From Calditrichia bacterium (GTDB lineage Bacteria; Calditrichota; Calditrichia; RBG-13-44-9): DNA of 29,652 nucleotides. This document shows, piece by piece, positions 9,101-15,810 of this stretch. The stretch is taken from positions 1 to 29,652 of the forward strand of contig JALXCH010000482.1 of NCBI GenBank assembly GCA_026991005.1. Direction: 5' to 3'. A program made the translations under genes and the position numbers. Position 1 is the first letter of the stretch, and each line of letters begins with the position of its first letter. A model generated the notes under the pieces. That model had not been told where the DNA came from. It was given only the letters and a program-made list of their open reading frames with translations, and did no database searches.

Positions 9101-9963
9101 TGAATGAACGACTTAATCTGAGTGGCGGTGGGAGATGGAGCAATGTCGCTGGCTTTAATGACGGTGGTTTTCACTCCCTTCTGGTTTTTCCAGCGAGCAA
9201 AGGGGAGAACCTGGTTGTAAAAATTGCTGTGGGTGATGATAAGCATATCCGGGAGTCCCTGGATGCCAAATCCTTTTTCCTGCCGAATCTGCTCGTAGTT
9301 TAGCAGGAAGTTTCGGTAAAGGGGTTTAAAAACAGGCGATTCTTGCAGCGAGGTGGCGGTTAGTTCGTTGGCTCCGTCATTCCCTTCCTGAACAATCTCC
9401 ATCAGAATTTCGCTGGCTACGCGAATTCGGTGGGTAGCGGGTTGAAACAGCACAGGATGGATAACTACCGGTAAGACCCGATAATCGCGTAAAACAGCCG
9501 GTTCTTCCTGACTGATATAATCTGCCGGATACCAGGTCTGGCTCTGGTAAACAGTGGCATTGTACGTCCAGGGGGTACTTTCCTGCTCACGTGTGGGCAT
9601 GGGCTGTGCAGGAAACACCGTAATGCCATCGAATTCCTGATATTTAACGGAGACCACCCGAGCCTGGAAATTGCCGGTAGGGGCAATGCCAATCAGTTCC
9701 ACGCGCTGAGGCAATTCCGGATAACCGGCGCGGGTATTTTTACCCATCCGGGAAATGGTGATTTTCTGGAAAACGGAACCGTTGTGCTGAACTTCTGTTT
9801 TTTCAAATCCCGGAATGCGGATACGCACAATCGTTCTTCCCGGTGTGCTCTCTTCCACTATGGCCTGATATTGCTGGACGCCGGAAGAGAGGGGAACATA
9901 TTCACCGGCGTTAGCCAGATAAAAAAACAGGAAAAGAATCCCGATAAATCCCAATTTCTTCAT
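6124..9963 (-). CDS. Gingipain-like C25 cysteine peptidase with T9SS type A sorting domain
   Basis: 1279-residue secreted peptidase. Residues 1-19 are a signal peptide. An N-terminal propeptide-like region (about 20-235) precedes the C25 catalytic domain (about 236-565), which opens with PDMLIITHSNFYNQVLPFARWK. The catalytic His is H434 in YYIGHGS and the nucleophile C467 in SVACNN; the 33-residue spacing equals that known for RgpB (His211/Cys244). Then follow Ig-like/ASPM-type beta domains (about 570-940) and a region with CTNGWASF (about 1010-1150) typical of extracellular FCB proteins. The last 85 or so residues form a Por secretion C-terminal sorting domain (NYPNPFNPSTTITY, VFNLLGQRV, SSGIYIYKL). 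By family knowledge the protein is exported through the outer membrane by T9SS and processed there. Ribosome site AAGGAGAG precedes the ATG. Single-gene unit with its own terminator. Confidence 0.92.
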   Translation of the reverse strand: MKKLGFIGILFLFFYLANAGEYVPLSSGVQQYQAIVEESTPGRTIVRIRIPGFEKTEVQHNGSVFQKITISRMGKNTRAGYPELPQRVELIGIAPTGNFQARVVSVKYQEFDGITVFPAQPMPTREQESTPWTYNATVYQSQTWYPADYISQEEPAVLRDYRVLPVVIHPVLFQPATHRIRVASEILMEIVQEGNDGANELTATSLQESPVFKPLYRNFLLNYEQIRQEKGFGIQGLPDMLIITHSNFYNQVLPFARWKNQKGVKTTVIKASDIAPSPTATQIKSFIQTYYDNATDKPDYLLIVGDVEFIPWFDVAGSKSDLPYYLLVGSDILPDISGGRVSVKTAAEAERVFTKLIRYEKNPYLADPNWFHAALVINSNDFQDPIAGQWATDHFTNYGYNPVYHLGDDIGNATVANVMSAVNSGVSYLYYIGHGSANSWVTTGFSTTHIMALTNGEKQPVISSVACNNADLDEPNDVFAEVWLKHSENSGAVGIMAFTESCAAYPPDTLARGMVRALLSDTITAFGNIVDFGRLHMYQSYGNSCSPTMHQSLLVGEPELEVWTRTPEAVTVSAPAAAFFGIPFTVQVTNAQGPVSGALVCYWDSLGHVVRGYTDGNGQITLDHGINQPVQGMITVTGHNLVPVQQPIDILPPQGPYVVVDELLVADTTGNNNGTPEAGETISLAAVLENIGVDPTDSLVVTLSTGDSFLVVQDSLLTMAALQPGDSTVTGGFQVSIAPNCPHLHIATVNITIASGDTNVWEQSKFITIHEGAHLELENTALTFPPTFLNFTSYQEVHLQNTGPDTLLIHLVESSIPQFTATSGTMVIPPQGSEVLQIGFTPDTTLTFTGTIIIHSSDVQNLVDSIAVNGTGIFAPDITYPDSIPVYAMVTDSLVRTLHLQNDGLGELEFTVQVTGQAPTGRGSGGADTYGHIWVDSDEPGGPAFNWVDISATGTPLNLTGNNATTTPIALDFDFPFYGNSYHQIQICTNGWASFTSYSVSYNNFALPNVLAPRALLAPLWDDLLFSDSSQVFVENQGNRYVIMYQNVYTVLNGGPYTFEIVLYDNGNIVFQYLELDSLQHDYTVGIQNHDAQDGLTIAYNEPYLHDSLAVLISKHSWLTVEPLSGTIPAQSSLDLTLTIKTHNFPVGEFYASVQIESNDPDEPVVYVPVHLTVGTTGINDPGQNAITTLQLRQNYPNPFNPSTTITYALPSRQNVEIAVFNLLGQRVITLYKGVQSAGVHKLKWNGKNMHGTPVSSGIYIYKLMTPEKTLTRKMIFLK

Positions 9964-10045
9964 GCAAAACTCTCCTTATGCTTCTTATATGATTATTCTG
10001 TACGTTTTATTTAAATTATTTAATACGATTGTTTCAGGAAAAAAC

Positions 10046-10864
10046 CTACGAATTTTTGGTGATTTCCGGGGACGATGAGGCGATCTGATCCAGAATAAAC
10101 TGCTTTATTTCCTGATAGACGGTTTCTTTTTCCACATCGATGCTGATGACATGGTAGGAGTTCTCCAGCGTCACTTTCTGTTTTTGAGTGGAGGCGATGT
10201 GCTGGTAGATGTAATCCAGATTCTGATAGGTCACCGTTCGGTCTTTGCGGGAATGAATCAGGAGGGCCGGGGCGGTAACTTCCATCAGGTCGGCACGCAC
10301 GTGGTGAAGAAGTTCCAGCAGCTGGTCCACACTTTTCACGGGATATTTGTGGTACGACGGCACCTGGGATTTCAGAGCTTTATTGCGAATGTCCGGTCCC
10401 CGGGATTTGTGCTGGTAGGTGAGGATGTGCCGGGCTAAGGGAAGCAGGTACAAACGCCAGTCCTTCAGAAACACGGCTCCGGCCAGCGAAATCACCCCAT
10501 CCACCGGATGGTGCGACGCCAGATGCAACACCAGCGCGCCACCCATGCTCTGCCCGCACACAAACACCCGCTCGCATTGCTGTTTTAGAGTAAAATAGTG
10601 CTCACGCACCGCACGGTACCAGTCCGTCCAGTGCACCGGTAGCAAATCCTGGGGCCGGGTTCCGTGTCCCGGCAGCAAGGGCACCGAAACGGTGAAGCCC
10701 AATTCGGTGTGGAGCCTCCGGGCAATCTCCCGCCCTTCGTATGGTGCACCGGTGAATCCGTGAATAAACAAAAACCCGATTTTGCTTCCGATAAGAAATA
10801 GTGGCTCAGCTCCCAGAAGAACAGGGGAAGGAGCAGGTCTGGTATTTGGTTCGTTTAATTTCAT
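10046..10864 (-). CDS. Alpha/beta hydrolase, Est30/monoacylglycerol-lipase-like carboxylesterase
   Basis: Cytoplasmic serine hydrolase of 272 residues with no signal peptide. The oxyanion-hole segment is FIHGFTG (about 33-39), the nucleophile elbow GQSMGG gives S106, the acid is D208 in HSRKDRTV and the base H238 in NSYHVISID. The combination HGFTG, GQSMGG and a C-terminal H-V-I-S-x-D-x-E-K is that of the Geobacillus Est30 carboxylesterase family (COG1647), which hydrolyses short- to medium-chain esters or monoacylglycerols. The family is about 245-250 residues; the extra length here is a Pro-rich N-terminal lead. There is no clear ribosome site before ATG 10864, so the exact start is uncertain. 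It lies 82 bp upstream of the C25 peptidase gene on the same strand; a functional link is not evident. Confidence 0.85.
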   Translation of the reverse strand: MKLNEPNTRPAPSPVLLGAEPLFLIGSKIGFLFIHGFTGAPYEGREIARRLHTELGFTVSVPLLPGHGTRPQDLLPVHWTDWYRAVREHYFTLKQQCERVFVCGQSMGGALVLHLASHHPVDGVISLAGAVFLKDWRLYLLPLARHILTYQHKSRGPDIRNKALKSQVPSYHKYPVKSVDQLLELLHHVRADLMEVTAPALLIHSRKDRTVTYQNLDYIYQHIASTQKQKVTLENSYHVISIDVEKETVYQEIKQFILDQIASSSPEITKNS

Positions 10865-11302
10865 AATATGTTTTCGATTTGATCTTTTTGGTTAACTGAC
10901 ACAGTTCATATATCTGAAAGGGATTAAAACAAATTGTTCATCCATCATGTCTGGCAAATCTAATAAACATTTTGAAAGTGAGCAAAAGGAAAGCAGAAAT
11001 TTTACATTTTGTTTAATTCCTTAAAAATTTGCTTAATTAGTTGTAAAAAAACAGATTAACTAAATTTCCCCTTCAGATATTAAGAAATTTGTCGATAATT
11101 GGTAGATACAATCAAAATTTAAAATTGAATCACGATCGAGAAAATTGATACTTACCTGAAATAAAAACTTTTGACCTGAATTTTGGTCTTTATCAAGATT
11201 CTTCTGCTATCCGTGAAGAATATGGAGGTTTTTATTTAATAAGGGCTGGGCACGTCAGGAGATTAAAAAACATTGTACACGAAATGAAAGCAGGTCTGGG
11301 CA
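10865..11302. other. AT-rich intergenic region between divergent units
   Basis: 438 bp without a credible gene. It separates the minus-strand esterase from the plus-strand response-regulator operon and should carry both promoters. A possible plus-strand promoter is TTGACC at about 11171 followed about 16 bases later by a weak TATCAA. Shortly downstream a perfect 7-bp inverted repeat (ATTCTTC 11198-11204, GAAGAAT 11215-11221, 10-base loop) could form a leader hairpin. Neither is strongly supported. Confidence 0.35.
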
Positions 11303-12052
11303 TTGAACACACTGATTGAGCAACTGCGTTTGGAAGATGAAAAGGAATTTGAGAAGCGGCTCGCTTTGTATCGGGAGCGCGAACTCCCGGAAATTCGGGA
11401 CGAGCTGGAAAAGCTGCTCATTTCCCTCTCGCAAAAGTACGACGAAACGCCGTTGAGTTTGAAGGATGTGAAGTCGCTGCAGGATCCGGTGTTTAAGTAC
11501 TGGGAAGAGCAAAATTGCGGCGAAAGTTTACAGGTGTGCATCACCGAGCAGTGCCAGGAGACGCATCCGCATTGTTTTGCCAACAAAATGAAGAAACAAA
11601 TTCGGCGTTTGCAGGAACTGATTTCCCCTTATTTAAAAAATTCTCTTTTGAAGAAGCAGGAACCTTCCCGGCGTAAGGTGAAAATTCTGGTAATTGATGA
11701 TGATGTGTTTCAATTGAAATTATTGAAATATAAACTGGTGAAGGATGACTATCAGGTAACCACCGCTTTAAATGCTCTAGATGGTTTAAAACTACTGGAA
11801 AAAGAGGCGTTCGATCTGATTGTGTGCGACCTGATGATGCCCGGGATGGACGGTTTTTTATTCCTCCAGAAAATAAAAGCCAACGAAAAAACGCGGAATA
11901 TCCCTTTCATTTTTCTAACTGCCATGAAGGATGATCAGAACATCGTGAAGGGTCTGGAATTGGGAGCGGACGACTATTTGACCAAACCATTTAGTCCCAG
12001 TGAGTTAAGTGCTCGCATCAAGCTGGTGCTGAAAAAGAGGAAACCGCATTAA
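11303..12052 (+). CDS. Response regulator: helical Cys4 N-terminal module plus C-terminal receiver domain
   Basis: 249 residues. The C-terminal half (about 126-247) is a standard REC domain: acidic pocket D132/D133, phospho-acceptor D176 in IVCDLMMPGMDG, T206 and K228 in LTKPF. There is no DNA-binding or enzymatic output after it. The N-terminal 120 residues are strongly charged helices with four cysteines spaced Cx6Cx4Cx6C (C72, C79, C84, C91, with H88 and H90 between), which could bind metal or a cofactor. An in-frame TGA at 11285 forces the start to be at or after 11288; TTG 11303 is the first usable start, with only a weak ribosome site. The stop overlaps the next ATG by one base (TAATG), so it is coupled to the HEAT-repeat and glycosyltransferase genes and probably controls that system by protein contact. 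Confidence 0.82.
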   Translation: MNTLIEQLRLEDEKEFEKRLALYRERELPEIRDELEKLLISLSQKYDETPLSLKDVKSLQDPVFKYWEEQNCGESLQVCITEQCQETHPHCFANKMKKQIRRLQELISPYLKNSLLKKQEPSRRKVKILVIDDDVFQLKLLKYKLVKDDYQVTTALNALDGLKLLEKEAFDLIVCDLMMPGMDGFLFLQKIKANEKTRNIPFIFLTAMKDDQNIVKGLELGADDYLTKPFSPSELSARIKLVLKKRKPH

Positions 12053-13137
12053 TGCCCGAAGTTTTTTACCAATACCGACCGCTCATTATCGTTATTTATT
12101 TGCTGGGAATTTTTAGCCTTCTTTCGGTGCTGTTTATTCTGAGTACCATTCTGGTGCGGATTTACCATATTTACACCTTTCGTCGGCTGGAACGTTTACA
12201 GGAGCGGTTTACCAACATACTTTTTGAATACCTGGACGATCCTCACACCCGGCGGCCACTTCAGGAAATCCGCTCGTACCGGGAGAAGGAAGAATTCTTT
12301 AAATTTTCCCTGCATTATCTGGAAATTCTCAAAGGCAGCGAACGCGATAAAATTCTGGATTTGCTGGTGCTGCTGGACATCCCGGTGCATCTCATCCAGA
12401 ACCTGTCTCATCATAACCGCTGGCGGCGCGCTTATGCGGCTTACTATCTGGGGGAACTCCACTTTCAACCCGCCATCGACACTTTGCTCAAAGCTCTGAA
12501 CGATAAATTCTACCTGGTACAATTTTACGCCGCGAAAAGCATTATTCAAATTCAGGAGCAAACGCATTTACGAAGGGCTATTCTAAAATTGTTCCAGATT
12601 CCCAGCCTATCGTCGTATCAGATTAAAGAAGCCCTCATTGAGCTAACGGAAGAAGGAATGAAGGTTGCCCAGGCGGTATTTCGGGAGGAGGCGCTGGACG
12701 AGAGCCAGAAGAAGATTTTTGTCGATTTGTTTGCTTACCGCCGTTACCAGCCCGTAGCGGAAGATATTTTGTTAACCCTGGTGGATGCTAAGAACCGGGA
12801 GTTGAAAATTGCCTGCATTCGGGCGCTGGGATTGCTGAGCTACACTCCCGCTATCGAATTCTTGCGCACGCTTTTGCAGGAAGAAGATTGGGTAATTAAA
12901 AGTCAGGTCTATCGGGCTCTGGGGCGGATAGGCGATCTGGGCACCCTGCCGGAGTTTCTGGATTCCATTAAATCTCCCAACTTCTGGATTCGCTACAATG
13001 CCGCTCTGGCGCTGTACGATCTGGGAACGGTGGGTATCAATTATCTGAAGAAAATATTTTCGGACCTGGACCATCCGGGACACGAAATTGCCGAGCAGAT
13101 CCTGGTGGAAAAGAAAATACTTATTGGAGAAAAGTAG
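12052..13137 (+). CDS. Membrane-anchored HEAT-repeat protein
   Basis: 361 residues. One hydrophobic helix near the N terminus (about residues 10-35) anchors the protein; the Arg-rich sequence after it (RRLERLQER) suggests the bulk is cytoplasmic. From about residue 70 to the end run helical pairs of the HEAT/PBS-lyase type, clearest at RRAYAAYYLGELHFQPAIDTLLKAL, at LKIACIRALGLLSYTPAIEFLRTLL, and at IKSQVYRALGRIGDLGTLPEFLD. Such repeats form curved protein-binding scaffolds. It overlaps the response-regulator gene by one base and is followed 9 bp later by the GT2 gene. I infer that it bridges the receiver protein and the membrane synthase; no enzymatic motif is visible. Confidence 0.82.
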   Translation: MPEVFYQYRPLIIVIYLLGIFSLLSVLFILSTILVRIYHIYTFRRLERLQERFTNILFEYLDDPHTRRPLQEIRSYREKEEFFKFSLHYLEILKGSERDKILDLLVLLDIPVHLIQNLSHHNRWRRAYAAYYLGELHFQPAIDTLLKALNDKFYLVQFYAAKSIIQIQEQTHLRRAILKLFQIPSLSSYQIKEALIELTEEGMKVAQAVFREEALDESQKKIFVDLFAYRRYQPVAEDILLTLVDAKNRELKIACIRALGLLSYTPAIEFLRTLLQEEDWVIKSQVYRALGRIGDLGTLPEFLDSIKSPNFWIRYNAALALYDLGTVGINYLKKIFSDLDHPGHEIAEQILVEKKILIGEK

Positions 13138-13146
13138 AGGCATAAC

Positions 13147-14577
13147 GTGATTCTAATAGAAACCATAGCGTTTTTCTTTAATGTACTCATTTTGCTTTAC
13201 TATCTATATGTGAACGGCGTTTACCTTTTCCTGAATGTACTGGCTTATTTTCGGGTGCGGATGTTGGTTAAATTCAACCCGTTCGTGCGTCAGGAGCAGG
13301 CCTGGAAACCGCCGTTTTCTAAACCGATTACGCTGGTGGTACCTGCTTTTAACGAAGCGAAAAACATCGTCACCAGTTTGCGGGCTCTGCTTCAACTGTA
13401 TTATCCCAATTACGAGGTAATTCTGGTAAACGATGGCTCCACAGATAATACCCTGGAGCTTCTGGTCAAAGAGTTCGAGTTGATGATGTCGCCTCGCCTT
13501 CCGTCCGGAGATTTACCCACACGCCCCGTACACCGCATTTATTATTCCCGCCTGTACGACAACCTGTTTGTCATCGACAAAGAAAACGGCGGGAAGTCCG
13601 ATGCCATCAACGTGGGAATTAATTTTGCCCGTTTCCCGCTGGTGTGCATCATCGATGCGGATTCCATTCTGGAGCGGGATGCTTTTATCAAGATGGTGCG
13701 CCCCTTTATGGAATGGCCGGAAACGGTAGCTGTGGGCGGCATTGTGCGCATTGTGAATGGTTCAGTAATTAAAAACGGCGAGGTGGTGGAACCGCGCCTC
13801 AGCCCCAAACCGCTGGTGCGCTTCCAGGCCATCGAGTATCTGCGGGCTTTTCTGTTTGGCCGGGTGGGATGGGATCAGTTGCGCTCTCTGCTCATCATTT
13901 CGGGTGCCTTCGGGGTTTACCGCCGCGATGTCCTCCTGAAGGTGGGCGGGTACGATACCAAAACCATTGGCGAGGATATGGAACTCACCATTCGGTTGCA
14001 TAAATATTTTTTGAAGAGAAAACAAAAATATCGCATCACTTTTGTGCCCGAGCCAGTGTGCTGGACGGAGGTTCCGGAGGATTTAAAATCCCTCAAAGCC
14101 CAGCGCAATCGCTGGCAACGGGGACTCATGCAGTCCCTGCTTATGCATAAAGACATCTTCCTGAATCCCCGTTACGGTTTTCTGGGGCTGTTTAGTTACC
14201 CGTTTTACATCCTGGGGGAAATGATGAGCCCTATTGTGGAGTTTGGCGGTATGTTGTTTGTATTGCTCTCCTGGGTTCTGGGAATTATTAATCTTCCCTT
14301 TGCCCTGTTTTTTCTGTTTGCAGCCGTGCTGTTGGCGGCATTGTTCAGTGTGTCTTCCATTATGCTGGAAGAGCTGGCTTACCACCGCTACGCCAAATTG
14401 AAAGATCTTTTAATCCTGACCTTGTACTCCTTTCTGGAAAATATCGGTTACCGGCAAATTCACAGTTACTACCGCTTAACGGGCATGATTGATTATTTCA
14501 AAGGCAAACGGGGATGGGGAAAGTTGCGCCGCAAAGGTTTTCGGGAAGAAGAGCCGGTCTCGGAGGTAAAAAATTAA
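13147..14577 (+). CDS. Processive-type GT2 membrane glycosyltransferase
   Basis: 476-residue inner-membrane polysaccharide synthase of the cellulose/PNAG-synthase class. One or two N-terminal helices (about 5-38) precede the cytoplasmic GT-A domain: D96 in VNDGSTD, D170-A-D172 for metal and nucleotide-sugar binding, the GED276-277 acceptor-side acid, and QRNRW (319-323), the QxxRW motif of processive enzymes. Two or three helices follow at about 345-440. PgaC-like enzymes share this size and order; there is no PilZ domain and no obvious c-di-GMP site. The start is GTG 13147 with AGAGG upstream. Neighbours are a HEAT scaffold before and an unknown membrane protein and a YaiO-like outer-membrane barrel after; in E. 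coli yaiP (GT2) and yaiO are likewise adjacent. The sugar used cannot be predicted. Confidence 0.92.
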   Translation: MILIETIAFFFNVLILLYYLYVNGVYLFLNVLAYFRVRMLVKFNPFVRQEQAWKPPFSKPITLVVPAFNEAKNIVTSLRALLQLYYPNYEVILVNDGSTDNTLELLVKEFELMMSPRLPSGDLPTRPVHRIYYSRLYDNLFVIDKENGGKSDAINVGINFARFPLVCIIDADSILERDAFIKMVRPFMEWPETVAVGGIVRIVNGSVIKNGEVVEPRLSPKPLVRFQAIEYLRAFLFGRVGWDQLRSLLIISGAFGVYRRDVLLKVGGYDTKTIGEDMELTIRLHKYFLKRKQKYRITFVPEPVCWTEVPEDLKSLKAQRNRWQRGLMQSLLMHKDIFLNPRYGFLGLFSYPFYILGEMMSPIVEFGGMLFVLLSWVLGIINLPFALFFLFAAVLLAALFSVSSIMLEELAYHRYAKLKDLLILTLYSFLENIGYRQIHSYYRLTGMIDYFKGKRGWGKLRRKGFREEEPVSEVKN

Positions 14578-14586
14578 ATCGAGAAA

Positions 14587-15810
14587 GTGAATAGGAACAT
14601 GCGTTTTTTTAAGAAAAAAAGTGAGTATGAGGAAGACCGCCATTGGTTGGGGATGTTCCTGTTAATCTTCCTGCTTTTTACTCCGTTGTGGATGTGGTTG
14701 GGCTGGGTGATTCAGAGCGAGCGCCCGCTTAACCTGCTGGTACTGGACAAAACCGTGCCGGATTTTAAGAGGCAGGAGCATCGGGCGCTGGCCTGGGTGC
14801 TGCTGCACCGGAAGTTTACCGGTCCCACGGGAAAGCTGTTCGACATAAATCGCGATTACTTCGGATTTTTTCCGCTGGAGAACGAACAATACCGCCTGAA
14901 TGGGCTGGAGCAATTCGATTCCACCCAGATAGATAGTCTGGCACAACTGTATCAGGCCGCTTTTTTTACCGATACCTACGGTGTGTACGAGAATGAATGG
15001 TATCGGCATCGCAACCTCACGGAGCGCTCGCGCCAGATTTACGGGGGAACCCGTGTGCAGGATGTGTGGTTTTTGCGCCACATGAAGGAGCAACGCAAAC
15101 TGGTGATTCTGGAATTTAACACGGTGGGCGCCGAAACACCCGCTTATTTTAGGAAACAGATTGAAAAGATGTTCCGTTTCCGCTGGAGTGGCTGGAGCGG
15201 GCGCTATTTTGAGGTGCTGGACACGCTGAAAAACCCCGAACTGCCGCGCTGGATTGTGCGCCTTTACAAAAAAGAGCACCACAACCGGTGGCCTTTTACC
15301 GGCGACGGAATTGTTCTGGTGCACGCCAGCGAGAAGGTGGAAATCCTGGATGGAGAACGGGATTTGAAGCATCCCTTTCCGCAAATTGTGAGCACACCAG
15401 CGGCCCGCCATCGCTTCCATTTGCCGGAGAAAATCGATTTTGCCTACTGGTTCGATATTGTGATACCGGATAAAGGGCATCATCTGTTTGCCGAATACCG
15501 GCTGGAGACCACGGCACGAGGCGATTCCATTCTGATGGCCTGGCACATTCCCAATCGCTTCCCGGCTGTGTTTGGGCAGGCGCAGGGAATGCGGTTTTAC
15601 TACTTTGCGGGCGATTTTTCGGATAATCCCATCTCCCTCACCACGGCCCACCTGCGCTGGATCGAATATTTCCGGGGACTACTGTACACCCGCCAGCCCC
15701 TGGACCGAACCCGCTTCTTCTGGCAGTTTTATCGCCCGCTGGTGACGACCATTTTGCAGGAGTACCAGCGGACGCTGATTTCAACAAAAATTGGTGGAGG
15801 TAACCAATGA
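14587..15810 (+). CDS. Single-pass membrane protein of unknown function in polysaccharide operon
   Basis: 407 residues, family not recognised. A charged N terminus (KKKSEYEEDRHW) is followed by one transmembrane helix at about 22-43, then about 360 residues that should be periplasmic. That domain is rich in Trp, Tyr, Phe and His and opens with NLLVLDKTVP. It contains the aromatic patch FRWSGWSGRYFEVLD after a strand LVILEFNTVG, a layout that resembles a Rossmann-like or amidotransferase-like fold, but I see no catalytic triad. The start is ambiguous between GTG 14587 and ATG 14599 (AGGA just before the latter). The stop overlaps the following ATG by 4 bp (ATGA), so it is coupled to the YaiO-like gene. 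Its place between synthase and outer-membrane pore suggests a periplasmic bridge or polymer-modifying role; this is inference. Confidence 0.7.
   Translation: MNRNMRFFKKKSEYEEDRHWLGMFLLIFLLFTPLWMWLGWVIQSERPLNLLVLDKTVPDFKRQEHRALAWVLLHRKFTGPTGKLFDINRDYFGFFPLENEQYRLNGLEQFDSTQIDSLAQLYQAAFFTDTYGVYENEWYRHRNLTERSRQIYGGTRVQDVWFLRHMKEQRKLVILEFNTVGAETPAYFRKQIEKMFRFRWSGWSGRYFEVLDTLKNPELPRWIVRLYKKEHHNRWPFTGDGIVLVHASEKVEILDGERDLKHPFPQIVSTPAARHRFHLPEKIDFAYWFDIVIPDKGHHLFAEYRLETTARGDSILMAWHIPNRFPAVFGQAQGMRFYYFAGDFSDNPISLTTAHLRWIEYFRGLLYTRQPLDRTRFFWQFYRPLVTTILQEYQRTLISTKIGGGNQ

Noticed and set aside
11284..11302. ATG at 11284 as start of the response regulator
   Set aside because: It is in another frame and meets TGA after 13 further codons; the true frame has a stop at 11285, so TTG 11303 is used.
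14662..15651. Open frame of 329 codons on the minus strand inside the unknown membrane protein gene
   Set aside because: It lies wholly antisense to a translationally coupled plus-strand gene with a credible membrane topology, has no ribosome site context and a low-complexity Gln/His-rich composition typical of shadow frames.
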